Below are positions 1 through 9,289 of a stretch of DNA of 64,000 bases, piece by piece. The stretch is from the NCBI GenBank assembly GCA_021292165.1, contig CM037877.1:107941858-108005857 (forward strand), read 5' to 3'. Below the pieces are notes generated by a model, which did no database searches, was not told the DNA's origin, and saw only the letters and a program-made list of their open reading frames with translations. How positions within the stretch are numbered: position 1 is the stretch's first letter; every line of letters starts with the position of its first letter. The DNA comes from Shinisaurus crocodilurus (Eukaryota; Chordata; Lepidosauria; Squamata; Shinisauridae). The translations under genes were made by a program, and so were the position numbers.

Positions 1-308
1 AGCCAAATAAGGAAATGCTTCCAGAAGACTATGGTTGATCCTATACATCCAGTATGCACAACCTTTTTTGGCCCCAGGGGCAGCATCAGGTGTCTGCTGA
101 AGTGGCAGGGCAGCACATGTGTCTACAAGCATGCATGCGTGCACAAAAACACATGTGTGGATTGACATACAACTCACATACAACACACACACACACACCA
201 TAGTCTCCGATTGCCACAAAAATGCCAGGACCTTCACAAAAACCCTTAAGCCATCACGGCTTCTCACTTTGTCATGCAGAGTCCCAAATTCCAAACTGAA
301 AGCTACTT
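1..308. other. Unassigned sequence with a short CA run
   Basis: No coding signal is seen. A CA run lies at about 184-198. Reading frames here are short and have no recognisable domain. Confidence 0.5.
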
Positions 309-405
309 AGAGCTGCTCTTAAAGGGGCCATGGGCAAAATTGCAGCCAAGCTTGCAGTTTTAGCCTAGCTGCAATTTTGCCCATGGCCCCTTTAAGAGTA
401 GCTCT
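309..405. repeat. Palindromic foldback element
   Basis: Two arms of about 38 bases are near-perfect reverse complements. The left arm begins AGAGCTGCTCTTAAAGGGG at 309 and the right arm ends CCCCTTTAAGAGTAGCTCT at 405, with a loop of about 20 bases. This is the shape of a miniature foldback transposon. No target duplication was identified, so the class is open. Confidence 0.6.
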
Positions 406-494
406 GCTTAGGCTCAAACAGCCGCAGGGTCTCCACAGAGAGACAGTAAGCAGGGCGGGAACAGAGGCTGCTAAGGTGGGAGGGCCAGGCAAGG

Positions 495-542
495 ATGCGT
501 GTGCGTGTGCGTGTGCGTGTGCGCACACACACACACACACAC
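495..542. repeat. GTGTGC/CA compound microsatellite, alternating purine-pyrimidine
   Basis: Purines and pyrimidines alternate without a break for 48 bases, first as GTGTGC units and then as CA units. Such tracts are known to favour left-handed Z-DNA. The junction GTGTGCGCACAC is self-complementary. Reading frames predicted across it on both strands are repeat artefacts. Confidence 0.9.
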
Positions 543-963
543 TCTACCTGCTGCCTCTGCTGCATGTTGTTGTGGTGAAGGGATTAGCTGGGTGAAAAGA
601 GAAGGAGGTGGAGGCTGCACCTGCTGGCCTGGACCGAGGGATAGGTGAACAAGGGAATTTATCACATGATTCCTATCTTTATATTTCCTAATAGAGCTGA
701 CTCTGTGCCTCTAACAATGAAATACAGTGTCAGAAGGAAATGCAAGAAACTTTCCCTTCTCTCTGAAGTTCCACGTTTGGGGGTGTGGGATGGGTGGGTA
801 AGCTTCACCTGTTGAATTTGTGCCAATCCTGACAATTTTAAAACAAAAAGAAAGAGATTGCCCTGCAAGCACTGACACCCCCCCCCATGAAAAACACCAG
901 ATGTCAACAATTAAGGGTTTAAGTAAGGTAAAAACAATATTACAAAAGCCACTTATAAAATAT

Positions 964-1007
964 TATACACACACACACATACACACACACACATATATAT
1001 ATATATA
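964..1007. repeat. CA/TA compound microsatellite
   Basis: Forty-four bases of uninterrupted alternating purine-pyrimidine, CA units followed by TA units. It abuts the 3' end of the L2-like LINE fragment that begins near 1003, so it may have grown from that element's tail. Confidence 0.85.
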
Positions 1008-1335
1008 ATACATTTTTATACCGCCCAATAGCCGAAGCTCTCTGGGCTGTTTACAACAGTTAAAACCATAAAATACAATATAAAATAAATATAAAATTTA
1101 AAACCACAGATTAAAAACACACAGCAGAGCTAGCAGCAGCAGTTACAATAACGGAGTTAAAAACAACTACAAGATTAAAATGATTAAGATGATTAAAATG
1201 ATTAAAATGCCTTGGAGAATAGAAAGGTCTTCACCTGGCACCGGAAAGAATACAAAGTAGACGCCAGCCAGGCGAACCTCTTTGGGGAGCTCATTCCATA
1301 ACCAGGGTGCCACAGCAGAAAAAGCCCTCCTATAT
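1003..1335 (-). mobile_element. L2-like LINE, 3' end fragment
   Basis: Read on the minus strand, about 1335-1210 encodes the tail of an L2-clade reverse transcriptase protein: RAFSAVAPWLWNELPKEV is readable, matching the SVAAPxLWNSLP motif of the better copies here. The 3' untranslated part follows, ending in a block (CCGAAGCTCTCTGGGC on the plus strand) that recurs near 21.8 and 31.1 kb. The copy is 5' truncated and its frame is decayed. Confidence 0.75.
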
Positions 1336-1806
1336 ATAATATAATAATGTAATAATTATAATGTATAAGATATTATATAATAATATAATTCTGGAAGAGT
1401 CATCCTAGCACTGGCGCTAGGAGCAGTATTTCACAATCATCCCTCAATTACACAATACTTCTTCACACAATGCATAATCAATTTGCTGCCACAATATGTG
1501 ATGGTCAGTGTTGTAGATTGCTTTAAAACATGGCGCTTCAGTGTTTAATACTGGATATATGTGCTCAAATGCAAGACATATGAATTGTGGGATGGAAAAA
1601 ATATGTATTAACCTCTAACCATGCATTTTAAAAAAATAATAAACTTTGAAATATTTTGTCCCAGAATACATTTACATTTAAGGCATACTCTTTCTCCATA
1701 ATAATAAAAAAAACCCTGTTAGACCTTCTGAGTTTTTTAACAAAGCATAATCAATACCGGTGGTCTTCCTTGACAACTTATTACTGAATTTAGCTAAATC
1801 TAATAG
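1336..1806. other. AT-rich sequence, nothing recognised
   Basis: It holds an irregular TA/ATA-rich run at 1330-1390 and otherwise no feature I can support. Confidence 0.4.
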
Positions 1807-1899
1807 TGTGATTCAATTGTACACTTACTTGGGAGTAAGCCCTATTGAATTCCATGGGACATACTTCTGAGTGATCATGCCTAGGATTGTGCTATAAGG
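1807..1899. repeat. 90-bp palindromic interspersed repeat, copy 1
   Basis: The block has a central part close to GGAGTAAGCCCTATTGAA and an end close to CCTAGGATTGTGCTATAAGG. Related blocks lie at 3231-3322, 44367-44455 and 62018-62098. The halves are imperfect inverted repeats built on ACTTACTYVVGAGTA, which suggests a small foldback element. I know such sequence to be common in squamate genomes but cannot give a family name. Confidence 0.55.
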
Positions 1900-3128
1900 C
1901 AGCAGTATTCTGGCCACTTCCTTGAGCGTAAAGCCCCATTGAAAGAAGTGGGAGTAGCTTTTGAATGAACATTTATTGCATCAGGCTGTAAAACTAGACT
2001 TTGCTCCTATCAGAACTCCCGGAACAGCCCTTGATGGTCAGAGAGTTATAATGGGCAGTTTCTCATGAATTTATTCTGAAGACTGACACAATTTGTGCCC
2101 TTAAAAGGCTTGTGCTCTGAACTTGGCTGTCAAAAATTAACCTCCAGATTGCCTTATTCAACCCATAAGTCTAACAGACAAAAGGAAGGACATCTTCATG
2201 CAAGCCAAGTCCCTGCATATACTTAAGCAACCTGGGTTTGTATAGGAACTGGGCTTGCATCTTTTTGTAAGAGAAGGTGTTCATGCATGCCTTCCTCTCT
2301 GTGCTAGGTTAAGACCATAAAAAGAGCCCTACTGGAAAGCTCTCAAGCAGGACATGAGAGTAACAGTACGCTCCCCAGCACTCATGTTCCCCAGCAACTG
2401 GTATTCAGAGGCATGGTGTCTCCAATCCTAGAGGTGCTATGTAGCCATCATGACTAATCCACTGATAGCCTTATCAGTAATATAATGCCTTGAGAAGGGA
2501 AACTAGATACTAACCTCCATGAATTTATCTACTCCAAGTTAGTAGCCATCACTACATCTTGTGGCAGTGAATTCCACAGTTTAACTATGCACTATGCAAA
2601 GAAATAATTCATTTTGTTTGTCCCGAATGTGCCACCATTTAGCTTTAGTGGATAACCCCAGGTTCTAGAATGAGAGGGAGAAAAACTTCTATCCACTTTC
2701 TCCACACAAAGGTGAGGTGCAAAGAGCAGCAAATAAGTGGAAGGGGCCAGACAGTAAGGCAGCGCTCTGGCAGGTGGGCACCTGAAGCAGCAGGAGTCAG
2801 GACAAGTGATGCACAGTCAGCAGCAACAGAGGAGGTAAGACAGTAGCCTTGAATGGGCCAGTTATAGGGAAGGACTCCTCCTCTTTCCCCTCTTCTTACC
2901 TTCTTGGCTCTGTTACTGTCTGTGCACTTTCTACTGATTGCTGCTGCTTACATCGGAAGTGCAGGAATATCAGAACCATTTAAAGTAAATCAGGTTGTCC
3001 TTGCATTTCCACTCTAAAGAATGGGTAAAAGCTTCCTGTAATGATTGGTGTGTCTTTTCAGCAGTTCTGTTTGTCCATGCACTTTTCTCTGTGCCAAATG
3101 TGGCCAATATTTGGTTTACACAAAGCAG
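1900..3128. other. Mostly unassigned; possible old interspersed repeat near 2510-2700
   Basis: The stretch around 2530-2700 (GTGGCAGTGAATTCCACAG, then CCAGGTTCTAGAATGAGAGG) resembles an old dispersed vertebrate repeat, but I cannot assign its family. No coding frame or structured RNA is apparent elsewhere. Confidence 0.35.
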
Positions 3129-3180
3129 GGGTGGGAATTGTGTGGCCCTCTAGATGTTGTTGGACTGTAACTCCTTTGCT
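3129..3180 (+). mobile_element. hAT-type MITE (family A), 5' half
   Basis: CAGGGGTGGGAATTGTGTGG and then TAGATGTTGTTGGACTGTAAC match the terminal part of the MITE seen complete at 57232-57367. The second half and the downstream target duplication are missing. Confidence 0.65.
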
Positions 3181-3230
3181 TGTGTTGTGTTGTTCTGGTT
3201 TGAGTTTTATGGAAAGGACTTCTGTACTTT

Positions 3231-3322
3231 AGGATGTAATCCTATACACACTTTCCTGTGAGTAAGTCCCATTGAACGTAATAGGACTTACTTCTGAGTA
3301 CACATGCATAGGATTGCACTGT
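3231..3322. repeat. 90-bp palindromic interspersed repeat, copy 2
   Basis: The best preserved copy. AGGATGTAATCCTATACACA at the left is mirrored by TGCATAGGATTGCACTG at the right, with the paired blocks GTGAGTAAGTCC and GGACTTACTTCTGAGTA inside. It is an imperfect inverted repeat. Confidence 0.6.
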
Positions 3323-3929
3323 TATTCTGTTTTCAGAGCAGTGGTAAATTTTACTTGGCTCTACCTGTGTACCCCATGTGGAAGTCTTTTTCTAACACAT
3401 GCTGAAGTGCCATGGAGAAAGCTCTCTACACTAATGATTAGGATTATTCTGCAGGGATTTTGGATATATATATATTTTAAAATGAATTAGAAGGGAGTTA
3501 GCAGAAAACACACCCTCCTCAAGGGAAAGAAAGAAAAAAAGCCCAACTTCAAATAGCAGCAACAAACGTCATCATTCCATTTTGGCATTATTGTTCAATC
3601 ATAGTGTTGTTGTTCTTGCTTTTTAATAAAGTACAATAGAGCCCACATGCTTTTTTTCTGAGTGGAGAAAATAGGAGCTTGCAGGGTGGGTCTGTGAACC
3701 ACTTTGCACACTCAGAGATATCTAAATGTTAAATATTATTATTTCTTTGGCAAACTACTAATGAGAACAAAGCCACCATTGAGGGATCCATTTTTAAAGT
3801 GGGAGGGAGATCTTTAAAACAAGGAGTTTCCTGCACAATGTGGGGAAAGTAGGCTGAAAGTTATGTTTGACTGAAATAATGGCATATTCCTCCCTGGTTT
3901 ACCCCTTCCTACCATTTGTTGTCACCTCT
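3323..3929. other. No recognised feature
   Basis: AT-rich, with short A runs and a small TA run near 3464-3475. No supported gene or repeat. Confidence 0.4.
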
Positions 3930-4012
3930 ATATTACATTTTAGATTGTAAGCTCTTTGGGGCAGGGAACTGTTCTCTTATACTTGGTAAAGCACCATGCA
4001 CATTGATGGTAC

Positions 4013-4071
<59 letters not shown>

Positions 4072-4075
4072 GCAG
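3930..4075 (+). mobile_element. L2-type 3' end with ATA microsatellite tail
   Basis: TTGTAAGCTCTTTGGGGCAG is the characteristic 3'-terminal block of old L2 LINEs and of SINEs that share that tail. It is followed by a (TAA)n tail from about 4012 to 4068. The tyrosine-rich frame on the opposite strand is the translated microsatellite, not a gene. Confidence 0.75.
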
Positions 4076-4660
4076 CAGCAGCAATCACCATCATCATCAT
4101 GGGTCTGGAGATCAAAGTGACGGTTAGAGCATCCTGGGGTGGGTGGCTAGGGCTCTGTTTTCTGTTGTCTTCCAGCTAAAATACAGCCCATCCAGATCAG
4201 GGCCATGGCATTGGGGAGACTTCTGGTCTCCACGTTTGTGTCTGTGTGATCTGTTATGGGTTATTAGCTGTTTCAGGTTGGTGATTGACAAACCAAGTTC
4301 ATACAAACATACATAAAATAAATAAGTAGGCATGCCTAGATGTTCAGCCTTAGTTACCAACACATTGAATTAAAGGATGCATTTCTGCACAAAGAGAAAA
4401 TTTGTAGTTGGGCCAAATATTATAACATGGCAAATATTGACAATATAATAAGATATAAGGATAAACACTTCATAACTATAGCCTTTTACCTATTATTGCA
4501 GGGAAATTTAGGGAGAGGCAGAACATAAGGAGGATCAGAAAAGGAACCTATAGATCTAGCATCAGAAAGAAAGTAGTACTTCAAACAGTAGAGTGAAGTT
4601 TGAAGGCCTGAGCACAGGATGCAGCAGAGCAAAGAAAAATACCGAGGGTTCGGCACCAAA
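4076..4660. other. No recognised feature
   Basis: No protein or RNA similarity seen. The 5' end of the hAT element described next probably lies in the right part of this stretch, but no terminal inverted repeat could be found. Confidence 0.35.
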
Positions 4661-5593
4661 GTTTTCAATTTTCAATTTTGAGATCCAAACCTGAGAGGGA
4701 GGAGATTCCCACCATGTCTAAGGCAACATCTAAGCAGGAACACCGTCCAACTTCTTTCAATACTTCATATTCTGCAGAGGGCAGGGATTTTATAAAGCCA
4801 TCAAGGAAAGGAAACAAGTATGCCTTCTATGAAATTTGTGCTTGTGACTTCTCAATATCCCATGGTGGAATTAATGATGTAAATATCCATCTAGCCACTG
4901 CCAAGCACAAAACAAATGCAGAAAGCTGTAAGAGTTTAATGTCCTCCAGAGCTCTGATGAGCTCCTGGTCCAATCCTCACAACCCAGTGACTGAGGGGGC
5001 AGTACATGCAGAACTTCTTTTTCAGGGTTTTGTGCTGCAGCACAATTGACCATTTTCTGTAAATGACAGTTTCAGTAAATCAGTAGGCAGAATGTTTCCA
5101 GACATAGCCAAGAAGTATACATATGGACACAGAAAGGCCAGTCACCTTATCCACTGCATTGGAAAGGAAAGCATAGTTGACATCAAAAAGCAATTGTCAC
5201 AGAGTTGCAGTGAGTTAAAAAAAATATTATTCCCTTAGTACAGATGGTAGTTCTGACGAGGATGACAAATACTTCCCAATACTCATCACCTTTGAACATT
5301 CACAAGGTTTAATAAGGACATGGTTCCTGGACATGCCTACCATAAACTATGCAGATGCAAAAAACATTGCAATAGACATAGGAGAATGTTTCTCTGAATC
5401 AGGGCTTAGCCTCAACAGTTGGGCTGCTTTTGTTTCAGATAATGCCTCTGTAATGACTGAAGCTTCTCCAGGAGAAACAGACTAGTGGCAAAATTTATGG
5501 CGTTGGTTGTGCTTGCCATTGAGTGCATTTAGGAGCAAAACATGCGGCAAAGGCTCTTTCATTTGATCCACATGATTTTTTGGTGGACATATA

Positions 5594-5598
5594 TTATC
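5594..5598. repeat. Left target-site duplication of the solo LTR
   Basis: TTATC immediately precedes the LTR and is repeated exactly at 6618-6622. Confidence 0.85.
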
Positions 5599-5600
5599 TG

Positions 5601-5626
5601 TGGAGAAAAGAGCCTTTGGGGGGGGG

Positions 5627-5665
<39 letters not shown>

Positions 5666-5746
5666 CTCATGTGTGAACCGGCTGGGGTGGGGTGTGCATA
5701 GTTAGCGTGTGGAGAAAGGGGCCTTTGGGGGTTCCTGCATGCATGC

Positions 5747-5790
<44 letters not shown>

Positions 5791-5815
5791 CTCCTCATGT
5801 GTAAACCAAGTGGGG
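5601..5815 (+). repeat. Diverged tandem duplication inside the LTR, each unit with a CA microsatellite
   Basis: GTGGAGAAAAGAGCCTTTGGG near 5600 recurs as GTGGAGAAAGGGGCCTTTGGG near 5710. Each is followed by a long CA run (about 5632-5662 and 5755-5788) and then CTCATGTGTRAACC. The unit is about 110 bp. Confidence 0.8.
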
Positions 5816-6390
5816 CCAGTTGAGGGGGCTGGGAGGAAACTAGAGAAGTTGGCCTAGGGCTTTCATATGTAAATAGTTCAAGTCATGAGTTCCCTTTCCC
5901 CTGCCTGGCCAGGTGAGGTGCATGGTGATTGGCTAAGAGGCAGCAGAGGAGGGGAGGGGGGGAAAAGGTATATTTCCCAAAGTGTGGTTTTTGGTCTTGG
6001 TCTTTGGATCGCGTGGCTACCGGCTACCCTGGCTATTGGGTGATGGCGGCAAGCCAAAGAGAGGCCCCAAGCCTTTGGGGGGGGCATCAGGATCCGACCC
6101 CAGTTAGCTCCTGGTGAAATGAGCTGGATGAGGGCTCTATTGAAGGCAAGCCTTGTAGGAGTTTACCCATCTCGGACCTTTGGGTAGGTGTGGTAATTCT
6201 CCATTGGGCGGCAAGGCTGTGCTGGATTTAACCCTTGAAGAGAATACCCTCAGGTAACATAGGTGTATGCCTGAGAGATATTAAGGAATCAGGTTTTATT
6301 GTTTTGCAGCTTTACTGTGTACTAAAGTGTCTCTCTCTTTATTTTGTGTGCTTCTCTCATTTCCCTAATCTTGTTGTAAAATGCTACCAG

Positions 6391-6396
6391 AATAAA
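6391..6396 (+). promoter_or_regulatory. Polyadenylation signal of the LTR
   Basis: AATAAA within the LTR, with a GT-rich stretch a short distance downstream (around 6420-6440). Confidence 0.5.
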
Positions 6397-6617
6397 CCTT
6401 GTCCTGGTTTTACCCCACATGGGTTTTGTAGTACTCTGTGAGTTCAGCATCTAAATCCAGGTTACAGAAATTGAAGGCGAGTCCCTCAACAGAGATCCAA
6501 GTAGGATTGCAGACAGCTGAGGCTGGCAATCTGGTACCTTGAGATCTCTGCTCTTGGTTCCTTTGGAGTAGGAAAGGGTGGGGGTGTGGTGGGCCAGCCA
6601 GCCCCCCTTCCTCCACA

Positions 6618-6622
6618 TTATC
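6618..6622. repeat. Right target-site duplication of the solo LTR
   Basis: TTATC, identical to 5594-5598. The transposase reading frame resumes immediately after it. Confidence 0.85.
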
Positions 6623-8130
6623 ATTTTGGAAAAAATGCCAAAAGAAAAGAACTGCTAAGAGAAGACATTTCATTTTGTAATGAAACTATCAGGAAGGTAC
6701 TAAAACCTACTTCAGCTCGATGGCTGAGCATGTCTCACATACTAGAAAGAGTCCTAACTATCTGGGATGGCCTTTGGTGTTATTTTTTTTATCCCACTGT
6801 GATGATGACAGTGAGTCTGGCCCATCAAAACGTCACAAAACAGGAGGAACAGACGGGTCATCTGAAACCCATGAGAGAAGACTGGCAAATATAATCGAAA
6901 ATATCCACCCACAAGATTGTGGGAAATATCCACCCACAAACTGTATGTTCTGTTTCTGCATGCAGTTACACCTTGTTTTGAAGCATTTAATATCTTGCTT
7001 CAGCGTGAAGAACCCGTGATCCACAGACTGCATCCTGCCATGGTGAATCTGTATCAGGAGCTTTGGGGTTGCTTCATCAAACCAACAGTCATACGTGAAA
7101 ACAAGGATGAATTATTATCTATTGATATCACCGAAGAAGAGTTTCAGAAGACAGAACATGACTTGTTTATAGGGTTTGCTGCATCACAGCTAATCAAGAA
7201 ACAGGATCTTGAGGGATCTCCTAAGGTTGCAAAGTTCTGTGCTGAGGTAAGGAGATTTTATCAGAAGACTCTGGAATATATGAAGAAAAAAAATCCCACT
7301 TGATGATCCTGTATTGAAGGCTGCAGTTGTATTTGATCCCATAGGAAGAGAAAATAAAAGCTTCCCTTTGATTGAAACCCTTTTGGCTCAGTTCCCTGAT
7401 GTCTTACCAGAGGGCAGAGAAAATGATCTTTGTATGGAGTTTATGCTCTATCAAAGCTACACAGATCTACCTGTCATGTCCCACGAGGAAGTAGGGATCG
7501 ATCAGTTTTGACATCAGGCTTCAAAGCTGCAGGATCCAGCTACTGGGCAGCCACAGTTTAGGTTGCTCTCTCAATTGGTCAAATACGTCTTCCTCTTCCC
7601 ACACAGCAATGCTTTCTGTGAAGGCATTTTCAGTATGTTCAAAAAGAACACAAGTGAGGTTCGAAGCTCTTTAGGAAAGCCAGCAGAAGAACATGCTGCA
7701 ACCGGAGCATATGAAGAGCACACAGGAATAAGAAATAGTCTCTGTGCAGTGATGGCAGCAAAAACCTATCTATTTAAGAGTTCCAAATGCACAGACTGGT
7801 CACCAACCAGTGATCTGATCCACAAAGCAAAATCTGCTGCATACAGAGGCTTGATGGCAAGAAAAGAGCAAACTTCTCAACAAACTTAAGTTGAAAGGGG
7901 GACTGGCTGTGCTCACGTTATGGCCTTCAGTGGTAGCATAAATGTTCTCTAAGGGTTCTGTAGGAAGTTTTGTAGTTTAAAAACTCAAGTTGAAAGTGGA
8001 AGCGATAGCAGTGAAGAGCAATTGTTTGTTTGGCTACATGATTGTTTGTAATGAAGACTTTTCACCCATGTTGTATGGGTTTATTTATTTTAAAATAATG
8101 TTGTATTTATTGTTAATGTTGTGTGTATAC

Positions 8131-8188
8131 AGAGAGAGAGAGAGAGAGAGGGAGGGAGAGAGAGAGAGAGAGAGACAGAGAGAGAGAG
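8131..8188. repeat. GA microsatellite
   Basis: An almost pure AG run with a few G and C interruptions, about 240 bases downstream of the hAT pseudogene. It forms a polypurine tract. Confidence 0.9.
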
Positions 8189-8312
8189 TTGTATTTATTG
8201 ATTTGGGGTTTTCTTTTCCCCTCAGGCTTTCCTAAATGCAATACATAAATTCAAAGATCTCTGCTTAAAATACTTCAGTTTTTTGTGTTTCCTCTAATAA
8301 CTTTTGTACCTG

Positions 8313-8402
8313 ACCATGCCCTTTGGTTGCCTGGCCATACCCTTGGCCATGCCCTCATGTTGCCTGGCCACACCCTGTTGATCACACCTTCATGTTGCTT
8401 AA
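8313..8402. repeat. Short degenerate tandem array
   Basis: GTTGCCTGGCCATACCC-like units occur about three times at roughly 30-37 base spacing, with decay towards the right. Function unknown. Confidence 0.5.
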
Positions 8403-8711
8403 CTATACCTCTTACAAATCGACGTGTGTCCCTAATTTCATCTGTGAAACATTGGAGGGTATGGCACACACACTCCTCACTCACTCAAATCCGACTCCTG
8501 CCCAAGAGGATTTCAGAGGCCTGACAGCTGGTTTTATCAGATAGAACCAACACTCCTCCCAGAAGCCTCAGTTCTCAAACCACCCAGCCATCCAGGAATC
8601 CTGGCTCCTAGCCCTTCTCCCTCCTCTAATCCACTCCCTTACTGATATCCCACACTGTAATACTTGGAACTTATTCAGAAAAAAAGAAAAAACGGGGTGG
8701 TGGGGGAAGAA

Positions 8712-8880
8712 AACATGCTTTATGAACAGGCTTTGTGGTTCCTGCCATAGAAGCCCTGTTCCTAGAGCATCCTAGAAAGCAGGCAGGATCCTTCAAACAC
8801 TATTTCCTAGGATAATCCAGGGATGCTCTAGGAACAAAGCTTCTATAGCAGGACCCACAGAGCCTGTTTGTAGAGCATTC
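8712..8880. repeat. Imperfect palindromic foldback element
   Basis: Left arm GAACAGGCTTTGTGGTTCCT...GTTCCTAGAGCATCC is mirrored by GGATGCTCTAGGAAC...ACAGAGCCTGTTTGTAGAGC on the right, with a centre near 8795. This is the form of a full-length palindromic MITE. No clear target duplication. Confidence 0.6.
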
Positions 8881-9164
8881 CACCTTTCCCCCCTGGGGGT
8901 CTTGGGGGCTGCCTGCGGCCCACATCCTTTGCACCTCTACTATATATCATTGGGCTGATTAACACCCATTAAAGCCTATGTTCAGTGTTTGGTTTGGCAC
9001 ACTTAAACCTATTTAAACAATTGGGTTTAAACACATCTAACCCTGTGCTGGACTTTGGCCAATGGCATTTAGTTGAACAGTGGACTGTGCTCCATGTTGC
9101 TTTTATATTCTGTACAATCACCATCTCCAGCACCCTACTGGCAAATTAGTATTAAATAGTGGCT
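8881..9164. other. No recognised feature
   Basis: Low-complexity C-rich start, otherwise unique sequence. Confidence 0.35.
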
Positions 9165-9260
9165 GTATTTCCCATTTTGCAAATGGGGCACAATGACTGA
9201 GAGAAAGAAACAGGGCTAAGGCCTTCTCAGAGCACAGGGAATTTAACCAAGGCCTCTAAA
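9165..9260 (-). mobile_element. MIR-like old SINE fragment
   Basis: CCCATTTTGCAAATGGGGCA followed by ATGACTGAGAGA resembles the central part of a MIR SINE read on the minus strand. A CT run follows at 9272-9288. Confidence 0.45.
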
Positions 9261-9289
9261 CTCCAAGTCCAATCTCTCTCTCTCTCTCC

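Larger units (their letters stand above)
5599..6617 (+). mobile_element. Solo LTR of an LTR retrotransposon or endogenous retrovirus
   Basis: The element begins TGTGGAG and ends CTCCACA, a 7-base inverted terminal repeat of the TG...CA type, and is bordered by the exact 5-base duplication TTATC. Its length is 1,019 bp. A polyadenylation signal AATAAA lies at 6391-6396 and a weak TATA-like TATATT at 5969-5974, so the plus orientation is favoured. Two CA microsatellites sit in the first 200 bases. No internal coding region, primer binding site or second LTR remains, as expected after LTR-LTR recombination. Five-base duplications occur in Gypsy-type and some retroviral elements, so the family is unresolved. 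Confidence 0.85.
4678..7889 (+). pseudogene. hAT-superfamily transposase pseudogene, split by a solo LTR
   Basis: This reads as one long transposase-like protein in pieces. The first piece (4678-5049) holds a degenerate BED/C2H2-like zinc finger, C-A-C-D-F then H-L-A-T-A-K-H. An acidic STDGSSDEDD block follows at about 5230-5260. The final piece (7563-7889) has PHSNAFCEGIFSMF and GIRNSLCAVMAAK, matching the hAT C-terminal dimerisation region. Damage includes a stop at 5047-5049, a frameshift near 5220, a stop near 5519, shifts near 5465 and 6785, and further breaks near 7305 and 7510. The solo LTR at 5599-6617 interrupts it; the frame runs DIYY-HFGKNAKRKELL across the join once the LTR and one target copy are removed. 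Terminal inverted repeats were not found. A retired domesticated gene is possible but less likely given the lesions. Confidence 0.75.

Noticed and set aside
3933..4115. Tyrosine-rich frame (also at 24626-24829 and 26976-27200)
   Set aside because: These are translated TAA/ATT microsatellites at LINE tails.
5482..5784. A 100-codon frame rich in cysteine and valine on the minus strand
   Set aside because: It is the translation of CA/GT microsatellites within the solo LTR.
5599..6617. A complete endogenous retrovirus
   Set aside because: Only one LTR is present, with target duplications on both sides and no internal region.
8281..8535. Protein-coding exon in overlapping frames
   Set aside because: The two plus-strand frames and the minus-strand frame arise from a short degenerate tandem array.
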